Shown: piece by piece, positions 1 to 16,658 of the stretch
Numbering within the stretch: the stretch's first letter is position 1
Layout of the letters: the number at the start of each line of letters is the position of its first letter
NCBI GenBank assembly: GCA_036897625.1
Contig: JAYMTA010000949.1
Coordinates: forward strand, 1-22,832
Direction: 5' to 3'
DNA: 22,832 nt
From: Pelargonium cotyledonis
Lineage: Eukaryota; Streptophyta; Magnoliopsida; Geraniales; Geraniaceae
Program-made: the position numbers and the translations under genes
Notes under the pieces: generated by a model
Told to the model about the DNA's origin: nothing
What the model saw: the letters and a program-made list of their open reading frames with translations, nothing else
The model's database searches: none

Positions 1-1899
1 TAACTACACTACAGGTTTAATATTGACCTTTTCGTTTTTTTACTTTTTGTTTTTTATTTTTTTAGTTATCTATAGTCGTATCTAATCATCTTCACATACT
101 TTTTTAGTTCTTGGATTCAAATAACCGTTGGATCAATCTTTTAGAATACTTTTGCATCCTAAAAGCATAGATATTTATTCATTTTATATTATTATTATAA
201 GAAAATATATTTTTAATTAGGTGTTGTGTTTAAATATAAATATTGATGCATGCTGCTGCAAGCCTGCAATAGCTTTCGGTGAGGAGAGACCTTAGTACTT
301 GTTGTATATTGATGATTAACAATATTAGTCTATTTATTCAAATGATAATTCAGTATATTATAATATTGAAATATTTATTTGAACTTGAAAACATGATCAA
401 ATACATGTAAAAATATACTTAAAAAATGCGCGTGTATTATCTTTTGAGTTTTTGTTTTTTTTTAATATACTTAGACTAGTCCGATAATAAATAATTGGAC
501 AATAATTTTTGTTAATATTTACAACATTATATGGATGTTGATCAAAAGTGAGATTAAAATAATCACATGAACAATGAGTTTGAAACTACCGTGGGCTTAT
601 TAACCCACGCAGTTGAGTGGATGGTCAATGCATGCCTATTCGTATGTTTTGGCCTAAATTCGTTCCACCTTGACATAATTTGGTATATATAATTAACACT
701 TAAGGATAACCAATTTCACTTGCGGTTCACACATCCAGTTCATGGTCCACGGTCCAAACTTCACATATCTCCATATTCAATGTATTTGAATTCTTAAATA
801 CTCTCAAAACACAATTTCACACTTGTAAATTTACTTTGTCAAGTCTCTGGGGCGAATTTTAGTACTAACACCAAGTTAAAAGCAATTCAAATGTGAATTT
901 AAGCAATTCAAGTATATAAACCACTAAATGACCCCATCAAGTCAACAACAAAATACAACTTTGGTGCGGTAAAATGTTAAAATCTCTAAACTAAAGTTAA
1001 AAGGCAAAGTTTTTTTTTTTTTTAACACTATTGATTCATTATTCAAACTTGTTTTTGGCACCTTTTTGTATTAAAAAAAAAAAGTCAACAACAAAATACA
1101 ACATCAATATTATAATCCATTACTAAGATAATGAGTTGAAATGACACTGGACAACTCTCTAAATCTCTATTTTTTATTTTTAAAAAGGAAAAAATAGCAA
1201 TATCACCATCTAAATATCTTATGTATTAAAACAATGTTTCTCATGATGGATATTGATTTAAAAATGTGTAATATTACCTCCAAAGAGTTGCTTGAAAGTA
1301 ATGCCTATTTTTTTTTGGTTTAAACAGTAATGCCTATTTTTAGGAGGAAAAAAAAAAACAACACCTAACTAATTGTTTGCACTTCCGTTTTTTGTCTTAT
1401 AAAGTATATTAGACTATGAAATTTGAGTCTAACCTATTAAATTCAAAATTATGTATGAAGAATTGAAGATATGGACAATGCAACTTTTTTCTTGTGCCGC
1501 TCAATAAACTCAACACCAGCAACAAAAATAAACTATTGATTAAAATTTACTTTTCTGAAAACCATCTCTATATATTAAATTAAACTATATTTTGTAGCTA
1601 ACCTAGCTTAATTTTACCATTTGAGCCTTGACTGTTTCTACAAACAATTACTAATGATGTCAAATTGTACGAGCTAAGCGGCTATGCATGGACATTCCAC
1701 CTCCATTCAACGCAATAAATTCTTTGAATATCAATTACAAGACTTTTTTTATGCTCCAAAGTTCAAGAACTATCCAACACCTAAAAGTACAAAACAAACC
1801 ACCTAGCACGTGATCAATTTACATGGATTGTTGTAATTCATACGAGGACTCGAGTTTCTGTTTAAGAGTTTCTTATTAGCACAAAAATAGTCTACTAAT
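1..1899. other. AT-rich intergenic DNA, no gene seen
   Basis: No open frame with recognisable protein similarity is visible on either strand. The stretch is AT-rich with many A and T homopolymers. The only structured item I found is the target-duplicated insertion at 939-1102, listed separately. A small hairpin (CGTGGG at 590-595, CCCACG at 604-609) is present but has no evident function. Confidence 0.6.
939..1102 (+). mobile_element. Short poly(A)-tailed retroinsertion with 21-nt target-site duplications
   Basis: The 21-nt sequence starting AAGTCAACAACAAAATACAA occurs perfectly at 939-959 and 1082-1102. Between the copies lie about 122 nt ending in a run of A (about 1072-1081) directly before the second copy. 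A poly(A) tail followed by a long direct repeat of the target is the usual product of LINE-machinery target-primed reverse transcription, so this looks like a SINE or truncated retrocopy. The insert also has an internal T run (about 1010-1023). I see no A/B-box promoter and cannot assign a family. A chance duplication by slippage between A/T runs is the alternative. Confidence 0.5.
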
Positions 1900-2354
1900 T
1901 GGATCCATCCCCTCAATATTTGGTTAAAGTTACTTTAGACGGGTGTTGTCTAAGGAATCTTGGGTTGAATGGAGGTGTGAGGTTGCCAAAGATTATTTGC
2001 TTTTAAAAAAGCTATCGATTTACGTATTGATCTTAGTATTGATAATGTGGTGTTTGAAGTTGATGATAGTTGTGTTGTTGACCTATTCTTTTTAGTTGAT
2101 TGTTCTTCTCATCCATTACAGTCTCTAATCTTAGAGTGCAAGAAAAAATATTACAAATTGTGGACTTCGTGTTGCTTGCCATCGATAGAAGGGCAAATTG
2201 TGTTGCAGATTATTTAGCCCGCTTTTGTTTCAATAACCTTATTTCTAATACATGTTTATTTACTCACCCGTCCGTGAGTGTTTCAAACTTGTTTTTAAAT
2301 GACTATAGTTATATAATTTTTGTGTTGGAGTTCTGGACTTCTAATCCTCCTTAA
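1900..2354 (+). pseudogene. Decayed LINE-type RNase H domain fragment
   Basis: Translated pieces match the RNase H domain found at the end of plant non-LTR retrotransposon polyproteins and related genes. They lie in family order but in different frames. W-I-H-P at 1900 is followed by a frame change to L-D-G-C-C at about 1935-1949, the N-terminal catalytic Asp region. Then come F-E-V-D-D-S near 2055, the second acidic region, and S-S-H-P-L-Q near 2107-2124. After another frame change, R-R-A-N-C-V-A-D-Y-L-A-R spans about 2188-2223, the conserved C-terminal motif. The part between the first and second acidic motifs is shortened. With at least two frameshifts it cannot encode an active enzyme. 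No reverse transcriptase remains upstream. Confidence 0.65.
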
Positions 2355-2750
2355 TCTAACCAGTCAAGGTTTGCTCAAATTATTAAAAAGAGGAATAAAA
2401 AAGTAGTATTTGTCCCCACAGCAAAGCAACATTGGTATGTAAGATTTGGAAGTGGTTGACCAAATGATGAAAGCTTTTGTGTCTTGTTCCTCTTGGCATC
2501 ATCATGTTGGAAATTTAGGGGGTGAAAGAGGGAAGAAACGAATGTTAGGCGAAGGGTTTAACTGAAAAGGCAGAAAAGGTGGAGGGGCCAAAAGGTAAAT
2601 AGGAGGGAACAGTGAGCTGTCAAGGCCATACATGTGTGTGTCTAGGTAAGGAAAAAGCTGAGAAAGACACGTGGCATGCATGAGCATCACAATTTTATTT
2701 TTATTTTTATTTTTAAAAATGGAGATAGAAAGTGAGAGAATATAACATAG

Positions 2751-2753
<3 letters not shown>

Positions 2754-2787
<34 letters not shown>
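2754..2787. repeat. (GA)17 microsatellite
   Basis: An uninterrupted GA dinucleotide run of 34 nt. GA tracts at this kind of position can bind BPC-type GAGA factors in plants, but may be simple slippage products. Confidence 0.95.
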
Positions 2788-2790
<3 letters not shown>

Positions 2791-2832
2791 AGCAATAGCA
2801 ATTAATTTGAAGGTAAGGTAAGAGAAGGGACC

Positions 2833-2856
2833 AAGAAGAAGAAGAAGAAGAAGAAG
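2833..2856. repeat. (AAG)8 microsatellite
   Basis: Eight perfect AAG units lie shortly before the ATG at 2867. Such purine-rich tracts are common in plant leaders. Confidence 0.95.
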
Positions 2857-2866
2857 GAGATATTAA

Positions 2867-3058
2867 ATGACAAAAGTTGGGGGATTTGGTTTTTGGGGCG
2901 GTTTGGTTGTTTTGTTGTATATTTTCTTGTTGATGGGGTTCATTGAAAGTAGCCTTTTTCTGCCTTTATTACGCTTATGCCTTTCGCAGACCACACCTTT
3001 CTTATGTTCCCCGTCAATTTCTCACCCTTTTTTTTTATCTCGATTGCGAGGTTTCTGA
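2867..3058 (+). CDS. Doubtful 63-aa ORF with N-terminal hydrophobic segment
   Basis: I do not recognise this protein. It begins M-T-K-V-G-G and has a hydrophobic stretch at about residues 9-26, which could be a signal peptide or membrane anchor. It is followed by a Ser/Pro/Leu/Phe-rich tail ending in R-L-R-G-F. No known small-peptide motif (CLE, IDA, DVL or cysteine-rich patterns) is visible. Its favour rests only on the leader-like GA and AAG tracts and the ABRE/RY pair upstream. It could equally be a chance ORF in a non-coding RNA or in spacer DNA. Confidence 0.2.
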   Translation: MTKVGGFGFWGGLVVLLYIFLLMGFIESSLFLPLLRLCLSQTTPFLCSPSISHPFFLSRLRGF

Positions 3059-4260
3059 GTGAGTTTGTAAATTCACGATTCTTACTTTTAAGATTTTTTA
3101 TCATATTTAGACTAATTTTCTTCGAGGGTGAATTATGACTAAGACTTATTCTTTTATTAGGAACGTGTTAAGCGAAAATCGAACGCAAATACTTTTCTCA
3201 CTTACACTATTTTTGTTGTCAATTGCGCCACTACTCTTATCTCCTTTTCCCCAATATTTTTTCTGATACATTAGTATTAGAGATTCAAGTTCATTTTAAA
3301 AGATTGTTTAGGTCATGTACTCTCTTATTACATAAACAATGTCTATACATATTGTGGTCACACGTTGTATTGTTGTTGGAGTTATTATTATTCAGCTAAT
3401 TTCACTTCAGAAGAGTTTTGGCAGGAGATTTTTTTTTATAGAAAGTGGAAGACTCTTGCTCAACTCTAAAAGCAACTCTATCACATGGATGGAGTGCCTC
3501 AAGCCTTTCAAAATCTGAGAGACCCTTGAATGAAGACGATAAAAATTGAGGGGCGGTCCTTCATGTTTAGCCAATAAAAAAATAGAAATGTATTGTATTA
3601 TTAAATAGAAATAAAAATGTGGGTTCTAGATTCTAGTTAGAAACTATAATTGAGTCTTAACAATAGAAATACACTTTGCTGACATCGCACAAAAATGACA
3701 CAATTTTAATATCGAGTTCTTTGAATGAAGATGCTCTTAACAATTGTGGATCGTAAAATGTATGAGAGAATGTAACGCAACAAAAGTTGGTGAAAGTAAA
3801 TTTTAATATATGTGTTGGTCAAGAGTTTTAGGAACAAATCTAGAATGTTTAGTCAATGGGATAAATTGATTATAATTGAGATTATTTATACTAAAATAAT
3901 TTTAATGGAGGCAATGATGAAAATTTAAAAATATTAGTGGGGACAGTTATGAAAAATGCAATGACAATTATCAAATTTTGGTGAAAATTAATGGTGTTTT
4001 TTAAAGTTCAATCAAATCTGGTCGGGCCGGTTTCTGAACACACAGCTCTCCAAATTATTGAACTGTTTACATACCTAACCTCCGGTCTACCCCATTTAGC
4101 AATAGAGTAAGGTTTCGATTCGAAAGGGCTCGCACCGGAAACGGGAACGGAAATGGAATAAAATCAATTTTTTGATATCGTCTTTGATAAACCTAATCGG
4201 AGAAGAAGAGAATCGATTCGAAGGCCGGCGGTGAAGAGGTCCTGTCGTTACAGTAAGAAA
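3059..4260 (+). other. Spacer and presumed RECQL2 promoter / 5' UTR
   Basis: AT-rich with no coding similarity up to about 4050. The last 200 nt before the RECQL2 start are richer in G and C and look like promoter plus leader. No convincing TATA box is seen, as is common for repair genes. A minimal upstream ORF (ATG GAA TAA, 4153-4161) may lie inside the leader. The start at 4261 has AAAATGGCT context, close to the plant consensus. Confidence 0.45.
4153..4161 (+). promoter_or_regulatory. Two-codon uORF (Met-Glu-stop) ahead of RECQL2
   Basis: ATG GAA TAA lies 100 nt upstream of the RECQL2 start codon. If the transcript begins before 4153 it would be translated first and could slightly reduce main-frame initiation. 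Transcript start is unknown, so relevance is uncertain. Confidence 0.3.
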
Positions 4261-11177
<6,917 letters not shown>

Positions 11178-12034
11178 GCTTAGCATCTAAAATGAAATTA
11201 TATCAATTATCTTAAATGTACATGCTAACAGATGTATTTTAGGTGATTCGTATTTGGGAGAAAAATACTTTAGAATAGAAATGATTAACACAAGGAAATT
11301 TTTTATTTGAAAGAGATAGTCATGTGATGAGATTTAACAAGAACGATGCAAAAAATATTTATGAAAAATTATAAATGAACACATTAATCGGATACAGAGA
11401 GTATTTGTGGACATTGAAATTGCGACTAATAATTTACTCCATGCTAACAAAATGGAGTAAACTATGTTTAAATTATCATTTGTCAGAAAATATAATAGTT
11501 AATTAGGTGATGAAAAACGAAATAGAAGATAAACTTTTGGTCTGATTCAAATAGAGGAGTTGAAAGTTAGGCGTATTTAACATAGCAGGGCATATAGGGA
11601 AAATCAGACATGGCCTTGATCTCAATTGGGGTGCCCTATGATTTTTTCAATGGGGATGTCCCTTTGGATTTTAGATTGACTTGGTTCGTTTGTAGCTTTT
11701 CTTAGTTTTGGCCCGTTATGTCGGTTTGTTATTTTCTTGTTTTGTAGTCTAGGAATGCTTTTGTTCTTTCTTTTTTCAATAAAGGTCACTATGTCCAGCT
11801 AAAAAAATTTGTACTTAATTTTTTTTTTTTAAACATGCAGAGCTTTAAATAAATTGAGAGCCTCGAACTTAAAATCTCTTTCATTCGGAAACGCTTTTAA
11901 CAGTTGTGACCAACCGGCTTTGGTAAGCTGAGAGATTAGTTGAATACGCGTGCGCTCGCAAACCCAATTTCCTAGTTGTTCTGGACAATCCCAATTCTTC
12001 GTGCGGCTCTCCGGAGACACAGACAGAGACAACG
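11178..12034 (+). other. RECQL2 3' UTR, spacer and MOS2 promoter / 5' UTR
   Basis: The 858 nt between the two same-strand genes. The RECQL2 3' end probably lies in the first 100-150 nt. About 11590-11807 resembles a retroelement tail (listed separately). A TATA-like TTTAAATAAA sits at 11844-11853, about 180 nt before the MOS2 start. The GC-richer stretch from about 11900 on is the likely MOS2 leader. The MOS2 ATG (CAACGATGAAG) has no in-frame upstream alternative that extends the protein. Confidence 0.45.
11590..11807 (+). mobile_element. Possible 3' tail of a LINE-like retroelement
   Basis: A GT-rich stretch with T-rich segments ends in AATAAAGG (about 11780-11787), then GTCCAGCTAAAAAAA at about 11794-11807. 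A polyadenylation signal followed by an A run is the usual appearance of 5'-truncated LINE or retrocopy tails. No coding remnant and no clear target-site duplication were found, so this is tentative. Confidence 0.25.
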
Positions 12035-13522
12035 ATGAAGCTATCATTTTCTCTGCCTCCAAAACCTTCCTCCAAATCAAAGAAGCCAATCCTCAACGCT
12101 TCTTCAACCTCTTCCAGATTCACCAACGACGACGATCATCACAACGACGCTCCCAAACCCGAGTACCTCACTGAGTTCGATCCCTCCAAAACCCTAGCCG
12201 ACAACCAGGCCAAGCTAATCGTCATCCCTCCCAAAGAGAACGAATGGAGGCGTCTCAAGAAGATGAAGAACCTCGAGCTCCCCGTCACTGCCGATTCCGA
12301 TCCCAATATCCGCTTCGAGCTCGAATCTCCTGCCCTCGCCGACATCCACGATCCCTCCAACATGTCCTACGGCCTCAATCTCCGCAGCTCCAGTAAAGGA
12401 GATTCTGAACCCGCCGCTGAATCCAACGGCGCCGGAGGCGGCGGAGGAGAGGAGGAGCGGCCTAGATCTGTTCCTGTAGAGAACCTGATGTTGGAGAAGT
12501 TGAAAGAGGATCTGGATCGGTTGCCGGAGGATAGGGGTTTTGAAGAGTTCGCTGATGTTCCCGTCGAGGGTTTTGGTGCCGCTTTGCTGAGAGGTTATGG
12601 TTGGCACGAGGGAAGAGGTATTGGGAGGAACGCTAAGGAGGATGTGAAGGTCAAGCAGTACAAGAAGAGGGCCAAGCAGGAAGGGTTAGGGTTCTTCAGT
12701 GATGTGAATCCTCCTTCAAAAGGCGATTTGAATAAGGAATCTACTGAGAAACAGAGGGACAGTGAGCGAAGCAATAGCAGGAAAGAGAAGGAGAAGGAGA
12801 AAGATAAGGCTAGACACCATGGAGATGAAGGTATTTTTGTTGGTAAGGATGTGAGGATCATTGAGGGAAGGAACATTGGTTTGAGGGGTAGAGTTGTGGA
12901 AACATTGGATGATAGCCAAGTTGTTTTGAAACTCTCAAGGAGCCAAGAGGAAGTAACCGTGCGCATAAGAGATGTTGCAGACTTGGGTTCCAAGGAAGAA
13001 GAGAAGTGCCTGAAGAAACTAAAGGAGCTGAATATTCATGAAGGTAAAGGCTTTGATGATAAAAAGGTTAGCAAGAGAAGCAGGGAAGTTGGTGGTGATA
13101 CTAATGGAGCCTCTCGAACAGATGACCGTAGGGAGCAGGTGAAGTCCAGTCAAGTTTCATGGCTCGCCAGTCATATTCGGGTTAGAATTATCAGCAAAGA
13201 TTTGAAGAGAGGGAGATTATATTTGAAGAAAGGTCAGGTGGTAGATGTTGTTGGGCCTACCACATGTAATATAACTATGGATGAGAACCAGGAGCTCGTT
13301 GAAGGAGTGAATCAGAATCTTTTAGAGACTGCACTTCCCCGGCGAGGGGGGCCAGTTCTTGTTTTGAATGGCAAACATAAGGGTGTTTATGGTAGTCTGG
13401 TGGAGAAGGATTTGGACAGGGATACTGCTGTGGTCAGGGATGCCAACAACCATGCATTGCTCAATGTGCGTCTCGATCAGATTGCTGAATATATTGGAGA
13501 TCCTAGTTATATTGGATATTGA
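12035..13522 (+). CDS. MOS2: MOS2, G-patch and KOW domain nuclear RNA-binding protein
   Basis: Plant orthologue of human GPKOW. In Arabidopsis MOS2 is nuclear, is needed for innate immunity driven by the snc1 resistance-gene mutant, and promotes miRNA biogenesis. The 495-aa frame has no intron. It starts M-K-L-S-F-S-L-P as in Arabidopsis. The conserved E-F-D-P-S-K-T-L-A is at 47-55 and the linker P-P-K-E-N-E-W-R at 65-72. The G-patch spans about 175-221, with glycines in G-F-G-A-A-L-L-R-G-Y-G-W and G-R-G-I-G. A Lys/Glu-rich segment (249-260) precedes the first KOW (about 266-315). A KOW-like stretch W-L-A-S-H-I-R-V-R-I-I (376-386) leads to the last KOW around L-P-R-R-G-G-P-V-L-V-L and G-K-H-K-G-V-Y-G (434-453). 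The first 450 nt are markedly GC-richer than the surroundings. No damage is seen. Confidence 0.95.
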   Translation: MKLSFSLPPKPSSKSKKPILNASSTSSRFTNDDDHHNDAPKPEYLTEFDPSKTLADNQAKLIVIPPKENEWRRLKKMKNLELPVTADSDPNIRFELESPALADIHDPSNMSYGLNLRSSSKGDSEPAAESNGAGGGGGEEERPRSVPVENLMLEKLKEDLDRLPEDRGFEEFADVPVEGFGAALLRGYGWHEGRGIGRNAKEDVKVKQYKKRAKQEGLGFFSDVNPPSKGDLNKESTEKQRDSERSNSRKEKEKEKDKARHHGDEGIFVGKDVRIIEGRNIGLRGRVVETLDDSQVVLKLSRSQEEVTVRIRDVADLGSKEEEKCLKKLKELNIHEGKGFDDKKVSKRSREVGGDTNGASRTDDRREQVKSSQVSWLASHIRVRIISKDLKRGRLYLKKGQVVDVVGPTTCNITMDENQELVEGVNQNLLETALPRRGGPVLVLNGKHKGVYGSLVEKDLDRDTAVVRDANNHALLNVRLDQIAEYIGDPSYIGY

Positions 13523-15879
13523 TTTTATTGAGAGCACAACGAAGGACCTATTGATGGGGCCAGTATTTGGATCAATAGGTAATTTTGAGTTGCATATCTG
13601 ACTAGCATATTTTTATAATTGTATGTTTCTATCATAATAAGTTATAAGGATTTTGCATTTCACTATTTATGGATCTATCTGTTACTTCTGTTTTGCTGAT
13701 AAATGTATTGCATTCAACATTAAATTCAAAACAATTTTCTTTTATATTTCCTATGGCATTATAATAAGCTTTTGACATTGAGAAATAGTTGTTTACAAAA
13801 ATACTATCAACTTTATTTACTTTGTCATGTGTTTCTGATAATGGCTAGTCCATTGGAAAATTTCTATATCTCCATAATTGCGACTCATTATTTAGAAATT
13901 GTATGCCTTCGGGGTTTGATGATGATAAACAATAGATAACACTACCTCTATGTTTCTACAGATGTATATGGCTATTAAGATTGTAGGCAACATGTGGAAT
14001 CACAAGTCATGGATCCTCATAGTTGTTTCGTTTTGCCCTTTATGTTTGATATTTTTGTTAGCTGAAGTGTCCAATGCGAACTTGCTAATCCCATAACAAC
14101 ACATAAACCCCTTTGCTGTCTTGGATGTGTGTACTACTCCCTTCCACTTGTTGAACTCTTGAGTTGTCTCCAATTTGGTTTATTAGAATGAATTGTTGTA
14201 TATGCCCATGAGCTCTATAGTCTATGCTACACATAATTTATAGTTAGTATGTATGGTGCAGAACAATATTATTTTAGAACTTAACGCATTGTTTATATCA
14301 CTTCTCTCTAGTGGTTTTGAGATTATTTTGCAGTTCCATTGTGTTAATATGTGGTTGGCAATATATGGGATTTTTTAGAATTATAATAGAGATGCTAATG
14401 ATTAGAATTGAGTACTATGTGAAATTAATAGCTTTGCAGTTGTGCTTCTTCCATAATGCCATTTATACTATGGTTGATCTCCAATATCTTATTCTGATTG
14501 AAAACATGTTCTTCCACCTAAAGTAATCTCTCTCTCTCTCTCTCTCTCCCCCCCACCCCTTATCTAATGACTTGATTTTCCCCATAATTTTGGTGTGAAT
14601 TGTGAAACTCTCTGAGCTCACTAGTGGTTTCACTTTCACTAGTGCGGATCTTGTCATAATTATGTCCACTGATAACCCTGTTTGATCCAAGTCTCGTCAG
14701 TAGTATGTGAGTGGTTGGCTCTCTCTTCACTTGTAAGATTCAGATTTGTTTTTTGTGTGCAGAAAACATAAGCATACTAGTTGTTGTGTATGTATACTTT
14801 ATGAAATTTAAGTAATCAAGGTGCTCGTGGTTTTTGTCCCATGTATTATTTCATTTAACCCCAAATTCTTAATGTGCAAAGATTATAGCTGGGTTATTTA
14901 TTTTGTTTATCCTTCAAGATGAGATTAAATTAGCTTTATAAGTAATGAAGCATATTGTAATTAGGACTAATCTTGTTTCTATAGTATTCATGTGAATCAT
15001 TTATGCGATCCATAATGAGTCAGGATTATGCGCTTGCCTATACCAAAATGGTAAATGCATGTTACATAGATGATGTTTGACACGGGGTATAGAACACATC
15101 TTATAGAGTTAAAAGGGATAAAAGCCACCTTAGACTTGATACATGGTTATGTTTTAGCCCATGCCTTAAAATTTGGCCTATAAACCTAAACATTGTAATG
15201 AATGATAGAAAGAACCGGTAAATAATAATGTGGCAAGCTGATTTTACGAATCTTTCAAACTCCTGAAGTCTTTGAATTATCAGTTCATAGTTACTTAGTT
15301 TTCAGATTGGGACCGAAACCAAATATTGAACAAGTCCAGTGTGGTTGTTTGTTTTATAACCCTACCTTATATCAATATCCACCTTGTAATCTTGTTCAAA
15401 TATAGCTATACTGTACCCTGAAGTGTTTTCGTCACAGCTTTTCCTTTCTTGTCAAATGCTAGCAGCCCTTGGAACCACACTTCCACATTGAGCCCATGAC
15501 ATTTGATGGACAGCTTTGTATTGTATTCCTTTGTTGGTGGTTGTTGTCTTCAGTGTTTTCATCTAGTAGTTCTGTTGTCTTTAACTGTGTGCCTTGTGAT
15601 TAGAAGTTTTAAGTTTGTGTAGATTTCAAGTTTTTGAGCTTCTTTTTATGGCTGCTTTAGTTGTTCTGGATTTGTATACCCTACACAACTGGATTGGAAG
15701 AGCTTCCAAGTTTTATATTCTTATCATGAATTGCTGATGGGCTTTATGATCTGCCTTGGTCGCTTTAGATAAACATGTAAAAAGCTTGTGATTAAAAATA
15801 TTTTAGTTTAGTTGATCTTGTAAATTGTGAAACTAAAAAAAACTTTTTCTATAACTTATGTGTTGTTAATTTTTTGCAG
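13523..15879 (+). other. MOS2 downstream region, possibly a 3' UTR intron (13579-15879)
   Basis: No coding similarity is seen in over 2.3 kb. Fifty-six nt after the MOS2 stop is a good donor, CAATAG|GTAATT (intron from 13579). A good acceptor, TAATTTTTTGCAG|GCATG, ends at 15879. Together they could bound a 2301-nt 3' UTR intron. Alternatively the MOS2 transcript simply ends in this AT-rich stretch and the sites are chance. Confidence 0.3.
14527..14554. repeat. (TC)11 plus C-run microsatellite
   Basis: Eleven TC units (14527-14548) are followed directly by a run of C to 14554. No evident role. Confidence 0.9.
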
Positions 15880-15881
15880 GC

Positions 15882-16037
15882 ATGTGCTTGTTTCTTCCAG
15901 CTGGTGTGTTTTGTGTTGCAAATCTTGATGATTATGTTCCAGTCGATAGGTGCAGCTTTTCTCCAATGCCTGGGATTCCTGCTACAGCATCCTTCTTGGG
16001 CGAGACATGTAAGGATTCGACTTGTGATGTGCTATAG
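15882..16037 (+). CDS. Unrecognised 51-aa ORF directly after a splice-acceptor-like site
   Basis: The frame starts M-C-L-F-L-P-A-G-V-F, two nt after the TTTTTTGCAG acceptor-like sequence, and ends C-D-V-L before TAG. It contains five cysteines and an acidic D-D-Y-V-P-V-D segment. I do not recognise it. A second frame from the same acceptor is also open for more than 50 codons. It may be the terminal non-coding exon of MOS2, a small independent exon, or a chance ORF. Confidence 0.15.
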   Translation: MCLFLPAGVFCVANLDDYVPVDRCSFSPMPGIPATASFLGETCKDSTCDVL

Positions 16038-16201
16038 TTTGTTGTATCTGTAACTTCTCAAGAGTTCCATTTCTGTTCTTTATTTGGGTCTGATTTATTA
16101 TGGGTCGGTAGCAAACCGAAATATCTTAGAATACAGTAGCAGAATTCACATGCTAATATGCACATTATTGATGCTATATCATCCTTGAGCTATTCACAAA
16201 T

Positions 16202-16397
16202 GCTGATATGCTGATTTGTTTATTACTCATTATAAACACAACTGATACATTATTGATACTCCTAGTGTTCAAACATGATCTACACTAGCTGATATGCTTT
16301 ACTTGATTATTATGTGGCATAAACACGTATTATTAGTGTTCAAACATAACCACACATGCTGATATGCTTTATTTGATTCTCACTGAACACAAACACA
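16202..16397. repeat. Imperfect tandem repeat between convergent MOS2 and NIP5;1
   Basis: Three units start with GCTGATATGCT at 16202, 16288 and 16358 and contain a later ATAAACAC or CAAACAC block. Units 1 and 2 share TAGTGTTCAAACAT. Unit lengths are about 86, 70 and 40 nt, so the third is partial. The repeat lies near the expected 3' end of the NIP5;1 transcript and supplies one antisense AATAAA (16368-16373). It looks like local slippage or unequal duplication. Confidence 0.6.
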
Positions 16398-16658
16398 ACA
16401 CTGAAAAGATAGGTAAAGTCTCTCACGGACCAGCCTAGGGGAAGAAAACAAATACACGACTGTGGGTCGCAGACTTTTGAGTCACACGAACAAGCCTCGA
16501 GTCCTAGGCATTTATTTTTCACATATAATGCTATCAAGCAGGACCAAATATAGGATAAGAGTTTTTGTCATGAGCATCAGCATAGTATTATACATAATTG
16601 CAGCACACCAGGGCCCCGCAAAGCAAAGCACCTACTCACGGTCACAGGCATGGCATTC
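16398..16658 (-). other. Presumed NIP5;1 3' UTR
   Basis: Follows the NIP5;1 stop codon on the minus strand. A minus-strand AATAAA (16511-16516) lies about 145 nt after the stop, and a second at 16368-16373. Either could direct polyadenylation. No other coding content is seen. Confidence 0.5.

Larger units (their letters stand above)
2355..2866 (+). promoter_or_regulatory. Promoter-like block with ABRE/G-box, RY motif and GA/AAG leader tracts
   Basis: ACACGTGGC (2667-2675, ABRE/G-box core) runs directly into CATGCATG (2675-2682, RY element), sharing one C. ABRE plus RY pairs are known from seed promoters controlled by ABI5-type bZIP and ABI3-type B3 factors. A weak TATA-like ATATAACA lies near 2740. 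The GA tract (2754-2787) and AAG tract (2833-2856) resemble plant 5' UTRs. Whether any transcript starts here is inference. Confidence 0.3.

Noticed and set aside
590..609. Short hairpin CGTGGG...CCCACG
   Set aside because: The stem is too short and isolated; no T run or gene context gives it a role.
2502..2801. Minus-strand 99-codon ORF
   Set aside because: It is largely the translation of the GA microsatellite (Leu-Ser repeats) and T-rich DNA.
12186..12196. Telo-box-like AAACCCTA, and GGGTTAGGGTT near 12683
   Set aside because: Both lie within MOS2 codons and are explained by the protein sequence.
12215..12993. Minus-strand ORFs of about 130 codons inside MOS2
   Set aside because: They are antisense shadows of a well-supported coding region, with no family similarity.
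15921..15940. AATCTTGATGAT, the core of miR172
   Set aside because: Only about 12 nt match. The 3' half differs from miR172 and no complementary arm nearby could form a precursor hairpin.
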